Source: Clostridia bacterium
GTDB lineage: Bacteria > Bacillota > Clostridia > Oscillospirales > CAG-272
Length of the DNA: 52,350 nt
Assembly (NCBI GenBank): GCA_017444735.1
Contig: JAFSWB010000086.1
Location: 1-52,350, forward strand
Direction of reading: 5' to 3'
In this document: positions 16,738-23,997 of the stretch, one piece after another
Layout of the letters: each line of letters starts with the position of its first letter
How positions within the stretch are numbered: position 1 is the first letter of the stretch
The notes under the pieces: generated by a model
Told to the model about the DNA's origin: nothing
Seen by the model: the letters and a program-made list of their open reading frames with translations, nothing else
Database searches by the model: none
Program-made: the position numbers and the translations under genes

Positions 16738-17418
16738 ATGATCGGACCCGCATACTGTATTACGCTCGATATCCGTCACGCCGTCGCGCCCTCCGTTCTC
16801 CCCGTGAAGCAGGGTGACAATTCGCGCGTCCTGCGCATCGGGCTCGTGAACGGGGGCGAACCGATCCCGGTCGGGAACGGGCAGAGCGCCGTCGTATACG
16901 CGAAGGTCGGCGAAAGCGTGCTGACGAAGCGGGCGGTGATCGCGGACGGCGCGGCGGAGATCACGATCCCGGTCGAATGGGTAGGCGACCCCGGAAAGAT
17001 CGAATGTGAGGTAAGGGTCTTCGACCGTGGAGCGATGATCCTGACCTCGCCCCGCTTCAGCATCCTCGTGACCGAGGCGCTCGTCACGTCCGTTCACTAT
17101 GCGTATTGGGATATCTGTCCGAACCCGGGCTCCGTCATTGTGAGTACGCAGAAACGGTTCGCCGCGGGATGGGTCGGATTCGAGGGGACGATAGATCACG
17201 GATCGATCGATACGTACGCGTGGCTCATCATCCCGAAGGACGCGATCCCGGAGAGCGGTATCGATATTTACACGGCGGACGGTACGAAGTTCGTCTATTT
17301 CGGCGACGTCGTGAAAACGGACCCGACGCAGGGCGGACAGGTCACGTTTTCGCTGTACCGGAGCGATAACGTGATCGGGGACGACGTCTCCGTGATCGTC
17401 AGAGAAAAGGAGGCGTAA
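16738..17418 (+). CDS. Baseplate/fibre protein with BppU-like N-domain
   Basis: 226-residue protein. Residues 1-110 (Y-C-I-T-L-D-I-R-H-A-V, V-K-Q-G-D-N-S-R-V-L-R-I, then A-A-E-I-T-I-P and I-E-C-E-V-R-V-F-D) look like the N-terminal domain of lactococcal-type upper baseplate proteins, which attach fibres to the tail. The rest is beta-rich, possibly a trimeric stalk. ATG at 16738 is preferred; an in-frame GTG at 16726 overlaps the upstream stop. Together with the next gene it would form the host-binding apparatus. Confidence 0.7.
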   Translation: MIGPAYCITLDIRHAVAPSVLPVKQGDNSRVLRIGLVNGGEPIPVGNGQSAVVYAKVGESVLTKRAVIADGAAEITIPVEWVGDPGKIECEVRVFDRGAMILTSPRFSILVTEALVTSVHYAYWDICPNPGSVIVSTQKRFAAGWVGFEGTIDHGSIDTYAWLIIPKDAIPESGIDIYTADGTKFVYFGDVVKTDPTQGGQVTFSLYRSDNVIGDDVSVIVREKEA

Positions 17419-17420
17419 AA

Positions 17421-18194
17421 ATGGCAAATCTTGAACCCGGCGACCGCGAGGAGATGCTTCTTCAGGGGATCCTCGACGGCGAGACGGAAACGAACATAGA
17501 ACCGGGAACCAGAAAGGAAAGACTGCTCAAGGCGATCCTCGAAAACGGCGGCGGAGGAGGATCTGCTCTACCGCCTTATCCGGTAAACGACGGAGCTTAC
17601 TTTTTGAGTTTAAAAATACAAAACGGAATAGAAACTCTTTCGTGGTCTCCTAACGGATATGAAATGGGGAATTATCTTGAAGCAGACAGCACAAATCAGG
17701 GTTTTATTCTTCTCGAACATTCATTTACGGAAATAAACGGTTTCAAGGTCGAAGCGCAATACACGGGGACTCCTGTCAGCGACACTTGGTTCTTCGGAGC
17801 ATGGGTATCACACCAAGATACAATGATAGGTTTTCATAGTGGTACTATCAAATCCTATATTGGGGGTGGTTCAGCATACGAAATACCTTTCGATAATCAG
17901 AAACATGTGTTTGTAGCGAGTCCGAGTCAATTCGCCATCGACGGGAATGTTATGACGGATAGCCCGAGATGGAACAATGTTCCGTCAAAACAAATAGGGG
18001 TAATAGGGGATAACAGTTCGCACGCTCCGACCAAAAACGTAAGAGTATATCCGATTGAGTTATATTCAGATAATATCCTGGTTGCTCGATATGTTCCCGC
18101 AAAACAGACGGTGACAGGGGTTATCGGCCTCTACGATGAGATCGGCAAATATTTCTGTGCGGCGACGTCACAAGTCGGAATAACTATGGGTTGA
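17421..18194 (+). CDS. Putative receptor-binding fibre with lectin-like domain
   Basis: 257-residue protein of two parts. Residues 1-53 are charged, helical and GC-rich like the rest of the operon (E-P-G-D-R-E-E-M-L-L-Q-G-I-L-D, then a near-repeat E-P-G-T-R-K-E-R-L-L-K-A-I-L). After a poly-Gly hinge the remaining 200 residues are beta-rich with a concanavalin/LamG-like look and end with G-V-I-G-L-Y-D-E-I-G-K-Y-F, a pattern common in fibre tips of gut phages. From about 17580 the DNA turns clearly AT-richer and codon choice changes, which suggests a recently exchanged host-recognition domain. Confidence 0.72.
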   Translation: MANLEPGDREEMLLQGILDGETETNIEPGTRKERLLKAILENGGGGGSALPPYPVNDGAYFLSLKIQNGIETLSWSPNGYEMGNYLEADSTNQGFILLEHSFTEINGFKVEAQYTGTPVSDTWFFGAWVSHQDTMIGFHSGTIKSYIGGGSAYEIPFDNQKHVFVASPSQFAIDGNVMTDSPRWNNVPSKQIGVIGDNSSHAPTKNVRVYPIELYSDNILVARYVPAKQTVTGVIGLYDEIGKYFCAATSQVGITMG

Positions 18195-18231
18195 AGTACG
18201 AAAAAAACACCTATGATCTGAGGAGAAGATG

Positions 18232-18456
18232 ATGAGCAGGTACAAAAACACGGTCGTCCGCGCTCTGCGGACGTTCGGTCAGGCGGCGGTCGGGTATATC
18301 GTCGCAAACGTGGCGCTGATAAGATGGGACGACAGAGGGGCGCTCCGGACGACGGTGATGACGGTCGTCACGGCGGCGGTCGCGTGCGGCCTTGCCGCGC
18401 TTATGAATCTCCCGACGGAGGTCAAAAATGACGATAAAGAAGAACATAACGCCTGA
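18232..18456 (+). CDS. Putative phage holin
   Basis: 74-residue membrane protein with two hydrophobic segments, about 15-32 and 42-60, and a charged C-terminal end. The spacing W-D-D-R-G-A-L-R between segments and the late position resemble r1t-type holins, which open the membrane so the endolysin reaches the wall. AGGAG lies six bases before the second of two adjacent ATG codons; the first (18229) is too close. The endolysin gene begins inside its last codons, giving the usual lysis pair. Confidence 0.75.
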   Translation: MSRYKNTVVRALRTFGQAAVGYIVANVALIRWDDRGALRTTVMTVVTAAVACGLAALMNLPTEVKNDDKEEHNA

Positions 18457-19222
18457 AAACAGGTGGCAGGGCCGCTTCGGGGACGCGGTGGAGTGGATCG
18501 TCCTCCACTACACCGGGAACCCCGGCGACACGGCGAAGGGCGAGGCGGCATATTTCGCCTCGCAGTACGTCGGCGCGTCGGCTCACTTCTTCGTCGACAC
18601 AAATGAGATATGGCAGTCGGTAGAGCTTGAGGACACGGCGTGGCATTGCGGCGACGCGGAATCGAGGAACGGCTGTCACAACACGAATTCGGTCGGCGTC
18701 GAGATGTGCTGTACGCTCCGGGACGGGGAGTATTTCATCGAGGACGCGACGGTCGAAAGGGTTGTCGAACTCGTGAGGTATCTCCTGACGCTCTATCCCG
18801 GCGCGAAGCTGTGCCGTCACTTCGACGTGACCGGAAAGATTTGCCCGGAGCCATGGGTCAGAGCGCCCGTCAGATGGGACGTGTTCTGCGAAAGAGTTAA
18901 GGAGGAGTCTATGACTCGCGAAGAGAGAAAAGAATTTGAATCGCTCGCCGCGCGCGTCGGAACGCTCGAACAGAAGGCGCGTGCGGGCGAGGAATTCGAC
19001 CGCATTATCAAACGTACGCTCGACGCCGTCGACGCGCGTACCGCGGTGAGGTGGCGGCGCGCGGAGGACGCGCCCCCGTGGTTGAGGCCGACGGCGGAGA
19101 AGCTCGTCTCACGCGGCGTTCTGCTCGGAGACGGACGCGGCGATCTCGCCCTGACGGAGGGAATGGCGCGCGTCCTCGTGGTGCTCGACAGAGCGGGAGG
19201 TTTCGATGGGACAGGACGATGA
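18428..19222 (+). CDS. N-acetylmuramoyl-L-alanine amidase endolysin
   Basis: 264-residue lysin that would cut the amide bond between muramic acid and the stem peptide. Residues 20-150 form an Amidase_2 domain with zinc ligands His27 (V-L-H-Y-T-G), His131 (C-R-H-F-D-V-T-G-K) and Cys139 (K-I-C-P-E-P-W). The second part begins with a short coiled coil (R-E-E-R-K-E-F-E-S-L-A-A-R-V-G-T-L-E-Q) and ends in a helical region with W-L-R-P-T-A-E-K-L-V-S-R-G-V-L, probably a wall-targeting domain. All key residues are present. It overlaps the holin by 29 bases and the next gene by 17. Confidence 0.92.
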   Translation: MTIKKNITPENRWQGRFGDAVEWIVLHYTGNPGDTAKGEAAYFASQYVGASAHFFVDTNEIWQSVELEDTAWHCGDAESRNGCHNTNSVGVEMCCTLRDGEYFIEDATVERVVELVRYLLTLYPGAKLCRHFDVTGKICPEPWVRAPVRWDVFCERVKEESMTREERKEFESLAARVGTLEQKARAGEEFDRIIKRTLDAVDARTAVRWRRAEDAPPWLRPTAEKLVSRGVLLGDGRGDLALTEGMARVLVVLDRAGGFDGTGR

Positions 19223-19421
19223 ACTGACCGCCCGGCTCGACGAGCGGTACATGACCCGCGCCGAGTTCGCCCGCGAGATGAACGACGTCAGAGGGAAGCT
19301 CGCCAACGACGACAAGCGCCTCGCCGTGATCGAGACGCAGATCAAGATCAACAACTGGCTGACGGCGGCTATCGCGTCGGGCATAATCGCCCTCGTCGTC
19401 CGCGTTTTCGCCGGAGCGTAA
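19206..19421 (+). CDS. XhlA-like membrane-anchored lysis protein
   Basis: 71-residue protein with a charged helical N-terminal part (M-N-D-V-R-G-K-L-A-N-D-D-K-R-L-A-V-I-E-T-Q-I) and one C-terminal membrane segment at about 51-69. This layout matches haemolysin XhlA-like proteins, which work with holins in Bacillus prophage lysis. It closes the particle operon and ends directly at a strong terminator. Confidence 0.75.
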   Translation: MGQDDELTARLDERYMTRAEFAREMNDVRGKLANDDKRLAVIETQIKINNWLTAAIASGIIALVVRVFAGA

Positions 19422-19426
19422 AAAAA

Positions 19427-19474
19427 GGATCGCGCCGGGTGTCCTCGGAGGTACCCGGCGCGATCCGTTTTTTT
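19427..19474 (+). terminator. Strong terminator ending the particle operon
   Basis: GGATCGCGCCGGGT (19427-19440) pairs perfectly with ACCCGGCGCGATCC (19453-19466), followed by GTTTTTTT. The 14-base stem begins six bases after the last stop codon and sets the right limit of the phage block. Confidence 0.9.
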
Positions 19475-19505
19475 ACTATTATTTCCCCAATATGTGCGAA
19501 AGCTA

Positions 19506-19534
19506 TTGACAAATCACCACAATATATAGATAAT
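19506..19534 (+). promoter_or_regulatory. Promoter for membrane protein and DUF937 genes
   Basis: TTGACA (19506-19511) and GATAAT (19529-19534) are 17 bases apart. The start codon at 19583 lies about 50 bases downstream behind GGAGG. This placement shows that the longer upstream frame is not used. Confidence 0.75.
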
Positions 19535-19582
19535 AGAATCAGACCTCAGCCCATTCAATATACGATATATGGAGGAAATGAA

Positions 19583-20422
19583 ATGGCAAAGACGATCATC
19601 CGCTCCGGCGGCAAGGAAGACGAGCCGAAGGAAGCTCCGAAGAAGACGACGCGAGCCGTCAAAAAAGAGGAGGAGCCCGCCGAAAAGAAACAGAACGTCG
19701 TGACCCCCGGCAAGAAGACCGGCGGCAGCTCGGTCGGTCTGCGCATCGGCGCGGTCATCCTCTGGGTCATCGCCATCGCGTGCGAGATCCTCGCGATCAT
19801 GGCGCTCCTCAAGAATTTCACCATCCGCTTTACTCATAACGGCAACACGAACATGATGATAACCCTGATCGGGTTCATCGTTCTCGATCTCATTTTCGCG
19901 ATCGTCGCCGCGCAGCTCTGGAAGCGGGCGAACCATATCAATCCGCCCAGCAAGAAGAACAAGTTCACCTTCTATCTTATCAGCGAGCTCGGCGTCATCA
20001 TGGCGTGCATCTGCTTCATCCCCCTCATCGTGATCCTTCTGAAGAACGACAAGCTCGACAAGAAGTCGAAGACGATCGTCTCGGTCATCGCGATCGCGGC
20101 TCTCCTGATAACGGGCTTTGCGTCGGCTGACTATCATCCGATCTCCGCCGAGGAGAAGGCGGAAGCCGAACAGGTCATCACCGGCGACGTTTACTGGACC
20201 ACGTTCGGTCACAAGTATCACCTTGATCTCGAGTGTCAGGCGATCGTCAACTCGAACACCGTTTACGCGGGTCCCGTCGCCGAGGCTATCGAATCCGGCC
20301 GCACCGCGATCTGCTCCTTCTGCGCGAAACGCCACGAGGGCGAATACGACTTTGACAAGCTCAAGGTCGAAGACGGCGGGAGCGCCGCGACGGAGGCTCC
20401 GGAAACCGTGAGCGTAAACTGA
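19583..20422 (+). CDS. Four-helix membrane protein with Cys/His C-terminal motif
   Basis: 279-residue protein. A lysine/glutamate-rich cytoplasmic start (1-50) is followed by four membrane segments at about 52-77, 91-113, 130-153 and 164-182. The C-terminal domain reads V-Y-W-T-T-F-G-H-K-Y-H-L-D-L-E-C, then G-R-T-A-I-C-S-F-C; His213, Cys218, Cys244 and Cys247 are spaced like the small metal-binding motif found at the ends of many Firmicutes proteins. Function unknown; a stress or redox sensor is possible. It has its own promoter and is followed after 32 bases by the DUF937 gene. Confidence 0.75.
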   Translation: MAKTIIRSGGKEDEPKEAPKKTTRAVKKEEEPAEKKQNVVTPGKKTGGSSVGLRIGAVILWVIAIACEILAIMALLKNFTIRFTHNGNTNMMITLIGFIVLDLIFAIVAAQLWKRANHINPPSKKNKFTFYLISELGVIMACICFIPLIVILLKNDKLDKKSKTIVSVIAIAALLITGFASADYHPISAEEKAEAEQVITGDVYWTTFGHKYHLDLECQAIVNSNTVYAGPVAEAIESGRTAICSFCAKRHEGEYDFDKLKVEDGGSAATEAPETVSVN

Positions 20423-20454
20423 ACGCCCGGAAGGAAAAGAAAAGGAGAAAAACA

Positions 20455-21069
20455 ATGCCTGAATTCGATCTTTCATCAATCGGAGAGCTTCTCTCCGGCA
20501 GCGGACTCGGCGCGATCAGCAAGCGCGCCCGAGTCGACAAAACGGACATCGCAAAGGTCCTTTCCGAGGGGATCCCGTCGATGATCTCCGGCATGAGGAA
20601 CAACGCGTCGACCGACGCGGGCGCGGATTCTCTGAGCCACGCTCTCACCGATCACAGCAAGGACAAAACCGACAATATCGCCGAATTTCTGAACGGCGCC
20701 GACCTCAAGGACGGCAAGAAGATCCTCGGTCATATCTTCGGGGACGACCAGACGGCGACGATCAACGGGATAGCAAAATCGAGCGGCGTTTCAAAGGGGA
20801 AGGTAACGAACATCCTCTCGATGGTCGCGCCGCTGCTCCTCTCCGTTTTAGGCAATCAACAGCAGTCAGGACAGCAGGCCGGCGGCTTCAGTCTCGCCGG
20901 TATGCTCGGCGGTTTGCTCGGAGGCGGAGGCGGACAGGGAAGCGCCTCTCCGCTCGGCGGACTCGGCGCGGGACTGCTCGGAAGCCTGCTCGGAGGCGGA
21001 GGAGAAGAGACGGAGGAGAAGCCGAAGGACGACGGAGTCCTCGGCGGCCTGCTCAATCTTTTCCACTGA
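20455..21069 (+). CDS. DUF937 family protein
   Basis: 204-residue protein of the DUF937 (YidB-like) family, whose function is not established. The helical core shows I-A-K-V-L-S-E-G-I-P-S-M-I-S-G-M, G-K-K-I-L-G-H-I-F-G and V-T-N-I-L-S-M-V-A-P-L-L-L-S-V-L-G, the family's repeated pattern. The end is a Gly/Leu-rich run (G-G-L-L-G-G-G-G-G-Q-G) like those of other members, with a basic-acidic tail. AAGGAG precedes the ATG. It shares the upstream promoter and is closed by a terminator. Confidence 0.85.
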   Translation: MPEFDLSSIGELLSGSGLGAISKRARVDKTDIAKVLSEGIPSMISGMRNNASTDAGADSLSHALTDHSKDKTDNIAEFLNGADLKDGKKILGHIFGDDQTATINGIAKSSGVSKGKVTNILSMVAPLLLSVLGNQQQSGQQAGGFSLAGMLGGLLGGGGGQGSASPLGGLGAGLLGSLLGGGGEETEEKPKDDGVLGGLLNLFH

Positions 21070-21080
21070 TATCGGAGAAC

Positions 21081-21118
21081 AAAAAAAGATCCCGGAGCGA
21101 TCCGGGATCTCTTTTTTT
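21081..21118. terminator. Bidirectional terminator between converging genes
   Basis: AGATCCCGGA (21087-21096) and TCCGGGATCT (21101-21110) pair around the loop GCGA, with an A-run before and a T-run after. It serves the DUF937 gene from the left and the wall-anchored protein gene from the right. Confidence 0.88.
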
Positions 21119-21129
21119 GCGCTTTATTC

Positions 21130-22287
21130 TCAGTGTCTCTTCTTCGAAACGACAGCCGCGCCCGCCGCGGAGATCGCCGCGACCGCCGCAATAACGATCA
21201 TGGGATCGCCCGTTTTCGGGGCCTTGCCGTTGCTGTTGTTGTTATTGTTATTGTTGTTGCCGCCGTTGTTATTGTTGTTGTTTTCGTTGTTGTTATTGTT
21301 GTTTTCGTTGTTGTTGGTATTCTCGTTCTGGTTGTTCTGGTTGTTCTCGTTATTCTGGTTGTTCTCGTTGTTGTTATTGTTATTGTTGTTGTTTCCGGTC
21401 TCTTCCTCCTCGTTGTTGTTCTCAACGGGGAGATCGGTGCCGGTCAGGTGATATCTGACGTTGTTGATCATCGACTTGACGTCGACGCCGTAACCGAAGT
21501 CGCCGAGGGTGACGGCGTAGGAGTCCTCGGTGTCGTGACCGCCGAACGGGACGACCGCGGTGCCCGCGGTAGCGGAGATCGTACCTTCAAGCATGCTTCC
21601 CTCGCCGCCGCCGTTCACAAAGAAGTTGTTGAGCGGGATGGACCACTCGATCGTGACGTAACCGTCGTCGCCGTAGCTGATGACGTAGTCAACGCCCTCC
21701 TCGGGGTCGTAAGCGTGAGTAGCGCCGAGCTGGTTCCACGGGGTCGTGGTGTAATAGCCTTCGAGATACTTGCCGGTGTCCGTTCTCTTTGCGAGAGCGT
21801 AGAAGAGGCAGGAATCGCCGTCGTCGGTCTTGAAGCTGATGACGTACGCGGTGTTGCGCGCGAAGTCATCCTGCGGGCATTCGCCCTCGGCTTCCTCGAG
21901 AAGCTGCTGGACGACGACCGGTTTGTTCCTGACCGCGAAGTTGAAGCCGTGGACCTCATCCCACGAGAAGTAGTACTCCATCGTCGGGATCATGGCGAGC
22001 GCGTTGTCAAGGGACGCGGCGTTGAAAGCCACGAGGAAGAGAGGGCTCGTCATGTTGTCCTCGGCGTCGAGGTCGACGATAAGTCTCTCATATTCGCCGG
22101 CTCCGATAAGACCGTCTTTTACGACGTTGGACGGATCGGCCTTTTTGACCTGAACGATGTCGGCGTCGTTATTGCCCCAGCCGGTTCCGTTGGGAGCGAA
22201 CGAAGTCCCTGCGAACGCCGGGACGGCAAGCGCGACGAGCATTGCGACCGTCAGGGCTGCCACGAGTGCTTTTGTGAGTTTTTTCAT
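21130..22287 (-). CDS. Secreted wall-anchored protein with Asn-rich linker
   Basis: 385-residue surface protein. The signal peptide ends near residue 26 (A-F-A). Residues 28-285 form a beta-rich domain with a look of CBM9/DOMON-like ligand-binding modules (D-G-L-I-G-A-G-E-Y, then V-T-I-E-W-S-I-P-L-N). Residues 290-354 are almost only asparagine with scattered Glu and Gln. A sorting-signal-like A-P-K-T-G-D at 356-361, a membrane segment at 363-380 and K-K-R-H complete a Gram-positive wall anchor, close to but not exactly LPXTG. AGGTGA lies before the ATG. No own promoter was clear, so it may share transcription with the lipid-kinase gene upstream. Confidence 0.8.
   Translation of the reverse strand: MKKLTKALVAALTVAMLVALAVPAFAGTSFAPNGTGWGNNDADIVQVKKADPSNVVKDGLIGAGEYERLIVDLDAEDNMTSPLFLVAFNAASLDNALAMIPTMEYYFSWDEVHGFNFAVRNKPVVVQQLLEEAEGECPQDDFARNTAYVISFKTDDGDSCLFYALAKRTDTGKYLEGYYTTTPWNQLGATHAYDPEEGVDYVISYGDDGYVTIEWSIPLNNFFVNGGGEGSMLEGTISATAGTAVVPFGGHDTEDSYAVTLGDFGYGVDVKSMINNVRYHLTGTDLPVENNNEEEETGNNNNNNNNNENNQNNENNQNNQNENTNNNENNNNNNENNNNNNGGNNNNNNNNSNGKAPKTGDPMIVIAAVAAISAAGAAVVSKKRH
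21226..21420 (-). repeat. Asparagine-codon low-complexity repeat
   Basis: On the plus strand this stretch is built from GTT and ATT triplets with occasional CTC, TTC and CTG; on the coding strand it is AAC and AAT. It encodes residues 290-354 of the wall-anchored protein. The mix of two Asn codons means it is not a simple trinucleotide copy array, but it remains prone to slippage. Confidence 0.85.
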
Positions 22288-22335
22288 TTTTCACCTCTGA
22301 ATTTTATCGGATCGGTTTCCCGTTCCGTATTTAAC

Positions 22336-23187
22336 TTATTTCCTCACGGTATATTCCGTGATATCGAGGAACGTCTCGCCGTCGACCTGCGCCGGGGTCG
22401 GGCGGTCGAACTTCACCGTGATCTCACGGCCGGTAAAGGAGACGACTCTCTTTTCGTGCTTGACGTGCTCGCCCTTGAAGATCGAGGGGAAGATCGCGAG
22501 GGTCGCGATCCTTCCTTTGCCGTGCATTACCATCGTCGTGAGACGGCGTTCCGGGTCGAGGCGGTCCTGAGCCGGGGTCGGGTACATTCCGCCGCCGTAG
22601 CACTTTCCGTTCATCGTCGGCGCGATCCACGCGTTTTCCACGACGTGGGTCTCACCGTCGACGGTGATCTCGGCGCGCCTCGGCTTGAAGTGGAAGAGAA
22701 GGCCTTTGATCGCGATACCGGCGTAGTTGATCGGCTTGCCGGGCGACTCTTCCCTCATCTTGTCGCCGACCTCGCAGCAGTAACCGTCGATGCCGTAGCC
22801 GACTCCGTTGAGGAAGCGCATCTTCCTGCCGCCGATCTCGACGGTGGGAAGATCCTTTATGTATTCGTTGATCTTTATCGGCGCGTCGTCCGGTCCGTAT
22901 CCGAGCTCATGCCAGAAATCGCTCCCCGTTCCGGTGGCGTAGAAGAAGATATCGCACGGTATATCGACGCCCTCGTTGTCGTTGACGAAGCGGTTGATCG
23001 TTCCGTCGCCTCCGCAGAGGCAGACGGCGTCGCCGTCGCCGAGTTCTGCGAACAGCTCCCCGTACCTCACCTCTCTGATGTCGCGGAAGTCGAGCTCGCG
23101 GTCTCCCCAATGGGCTTTGACGCCCTCCGCTTTTTCTTTGCCCTGACTGTTGCCCGACAGGGGATTGTAAAGAACGATCGTTTTCAT
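22336..23187 (-). CDS. Diacylglycerol/lipid kinase family protein
   Basis: 283-residue soluble enzyme of the DAGK catalytic family (DgkB/YegS type), which uses ATP to phosphorylate diacylglycerol or related lipids at the membrane. The start N-P-L-S-G (8-12) and the nucleotide loop C-G-G-D-G-T-I-N-R-F at 58-67 are diagnostic; G-T-G-S-D-F near 90 and the C-terminal V-D-G-E-T motif are also present. The true ATG at 23187 follows GGAGG; a longer frame upstream lies inside plsY. The gap to the plsY-like stop is only four bases, so both lipid genes are one unit. Confidence 0.9.
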   Translation of the reverse strand: MKTIVLYNPLSGNSQGKEKAEGVKAHWGDRELDFRDIREVRYGELFAELGDGDAVCLCGGDGTINRFVNDNEGVDIPCDIFFYATGTGSDFWHELGYGPDDAPIKINEYIKDLPTVEIGGRKMRFLNGVGYGIDGYCCEVGDKMREESPGKPINYAGIAIKGLLFHFKPRRAEITVDGETHVVENAWIAPTMNGKCYGGGMYPTPAQDRLDPERRLTTMVMHGKGRIATLAIFPSIFKGEHVKHEKRVVSFTGREITVKFDRPTPAQVDGETFLDITEYTVRK

Positions 23188-23191
23188 GGGG

Positions 23192-23848
23192 TCAATCCTC
23201 CCTTTCCGGATCGCCGTTTTTTTCCGTCGCGCCGATCCGTTCCATTTCGCTGTCTTTTTTCCACAGATAACTGAAGTGAAGCTCGGTCCCTTCGCGGATC
23301 CTGCGGAAATTTTCAACGTGGCGGAAGAAGATCAGCGCCGTGATGAGGAGCAGAACGGCAGCTCCCGCGGGATTGCGGCTCATTACGCCGTAGACGACCG
23401 GAAAGACGACGGAGGCGTAAAGAGGAACGAAGCAGATGTAGTCCGAAACGAGGACGACCGGGACCGCCCCCGCGAGCATTATCCCGAAGACTATCGGATT
23501 GTAGGCGAGTATCACGCCGCCGAGACAGGCGAACCCCTTGCCGCCCCTGAACTTCATATAAGGGGGGAAAATGTGGCCCGCGACGACGCCGACCGCCGCC
23601 GCCGGAAAGGCGAAAAGCGAGTCGGGGAAGAGGACGTGAGCGAGGATCGAGACCCCAGCCGCCTTCGCTATGTCGAAGATCATGCAGAGGACGCCGACCG
23701 CCTTGCCCATCGTGATGAGGGCGTTGCTGCCGCCGGCGTTGCGGGACCCTTTATCTCTGATATCGAAGCCGCGGATTTTACCTATGATATAGGACGGATT
23801 TATCATCCCCGCGGCATATCCCATAACAAGGCACAGAAGAATTTCCAA
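23192..23848 (-). CDS. plsY: PlsY-family glycerol-3-phosphate acyltransferase
   Basis: 218-residue membrane enzyme that would move an acyl group from acyl phosphate to glycerol-3-phosphate, the first step of phospholipid synthesis. About six hydrophobic segments are present. Family motifs are visible: P-S-Y-I-I-G-K, then D-K-G-S-R-N-A-G-G-S-N-A-L-I-T-M-G-K, and F-R-G-G-K-G-F-A-C-L-G-G. The second differs from the common G-S-G-N-P-G-A-T-N form, placing it in a divergent Clostridia branch, perhaps a second paralogue. The TTG at 23848, eight bases after CGGAGGT, is preferred over an ATG at 23872 that lacks a binding site. Confidence 0.8.
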   Translation of the reverse strand: MEILLCLVMGYAAGMINPSYIIGKIRGFDIRDKGSRNAGGSNALITMGKAVGVLCMIFDIAKAAGVSILAHVLFPDSLFAFPAAAVGVVAGHIFPPYMKFRGGKGFACLGGVILAYNPIVFGIMLAGAVPVVLVSDYICFVPLYASVVFPVVYGVMSRNPAGAAVLLLITALIFFRHVENFRRIREGTELHFSYLWKKDSEMERIGATEKNGDPERED

Positions 23849-23953
23849 GGCGAAATACCTCCGTTTTTTCATTATATCATACAACGGGGAAAAAAACAAT
23901 ACCGTATGATTCAAAAAAGGATGGCAATAAAACAAAAAAATAACGGCGTGAAC

Positions 23954-23990
23954 CTGAAAAAAAGACCGCCGGAGATTTCCGGCGGTCTTT
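23954..23990 (-). terminator. Terminator for the first solute-binding gene
   Basis: GACCGCCGGA (23964-23973) and TCCGGCGGTC (23978-23987) form a ten-base stem around a four-base loop. Read leftward the stem is followed by seven T residues. It lies just after the stop at 23998. Confidence 0.88.
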
Positions 23991-23997
23991 GAACGCG

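Larger units (their letters stand above)
6887..19474. mobile_element. Compact phage-derived block without integrase
   Basis: Eighteen genes in two divergent units. The leftward unit is repressor plus ImmA-like peptidase. The rightward unit holds a Cys-containing small protein, a putative small terminase, TerL, portal, scaffold, N4-gp56 capsid, connector, tail proteins, fibres, holin, amidase and an XhlA-like protein. Terminators close both ends. No integrase, excisionase, replication, recombination, major tail or tape-measure gene is present, so the particle would be short-tailed. No clear direct-repeat attachment sites were seen. Base composition matches the host except in the last fibre gene. 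It may be a defective prophage, a satellite or a domesticated particle module. Confidence 0.8.

Noticed and set aside
6630..19560. Attachment-site direct repeats flanking the phage block
   Set aside because: Only a weak inverted likeness (GGGGAGAAATAAT near 6651 and ATTATTTCCCC near 19478) was seen; no direct repeat long enough to count as att sites.
21226..21420. Possible CRISPR-like or satellite repeat
   Set aside because: No spacer pattern. The triplets stay in frame with the surface protein and encode a mixed Asn/Gln/Glu linker.
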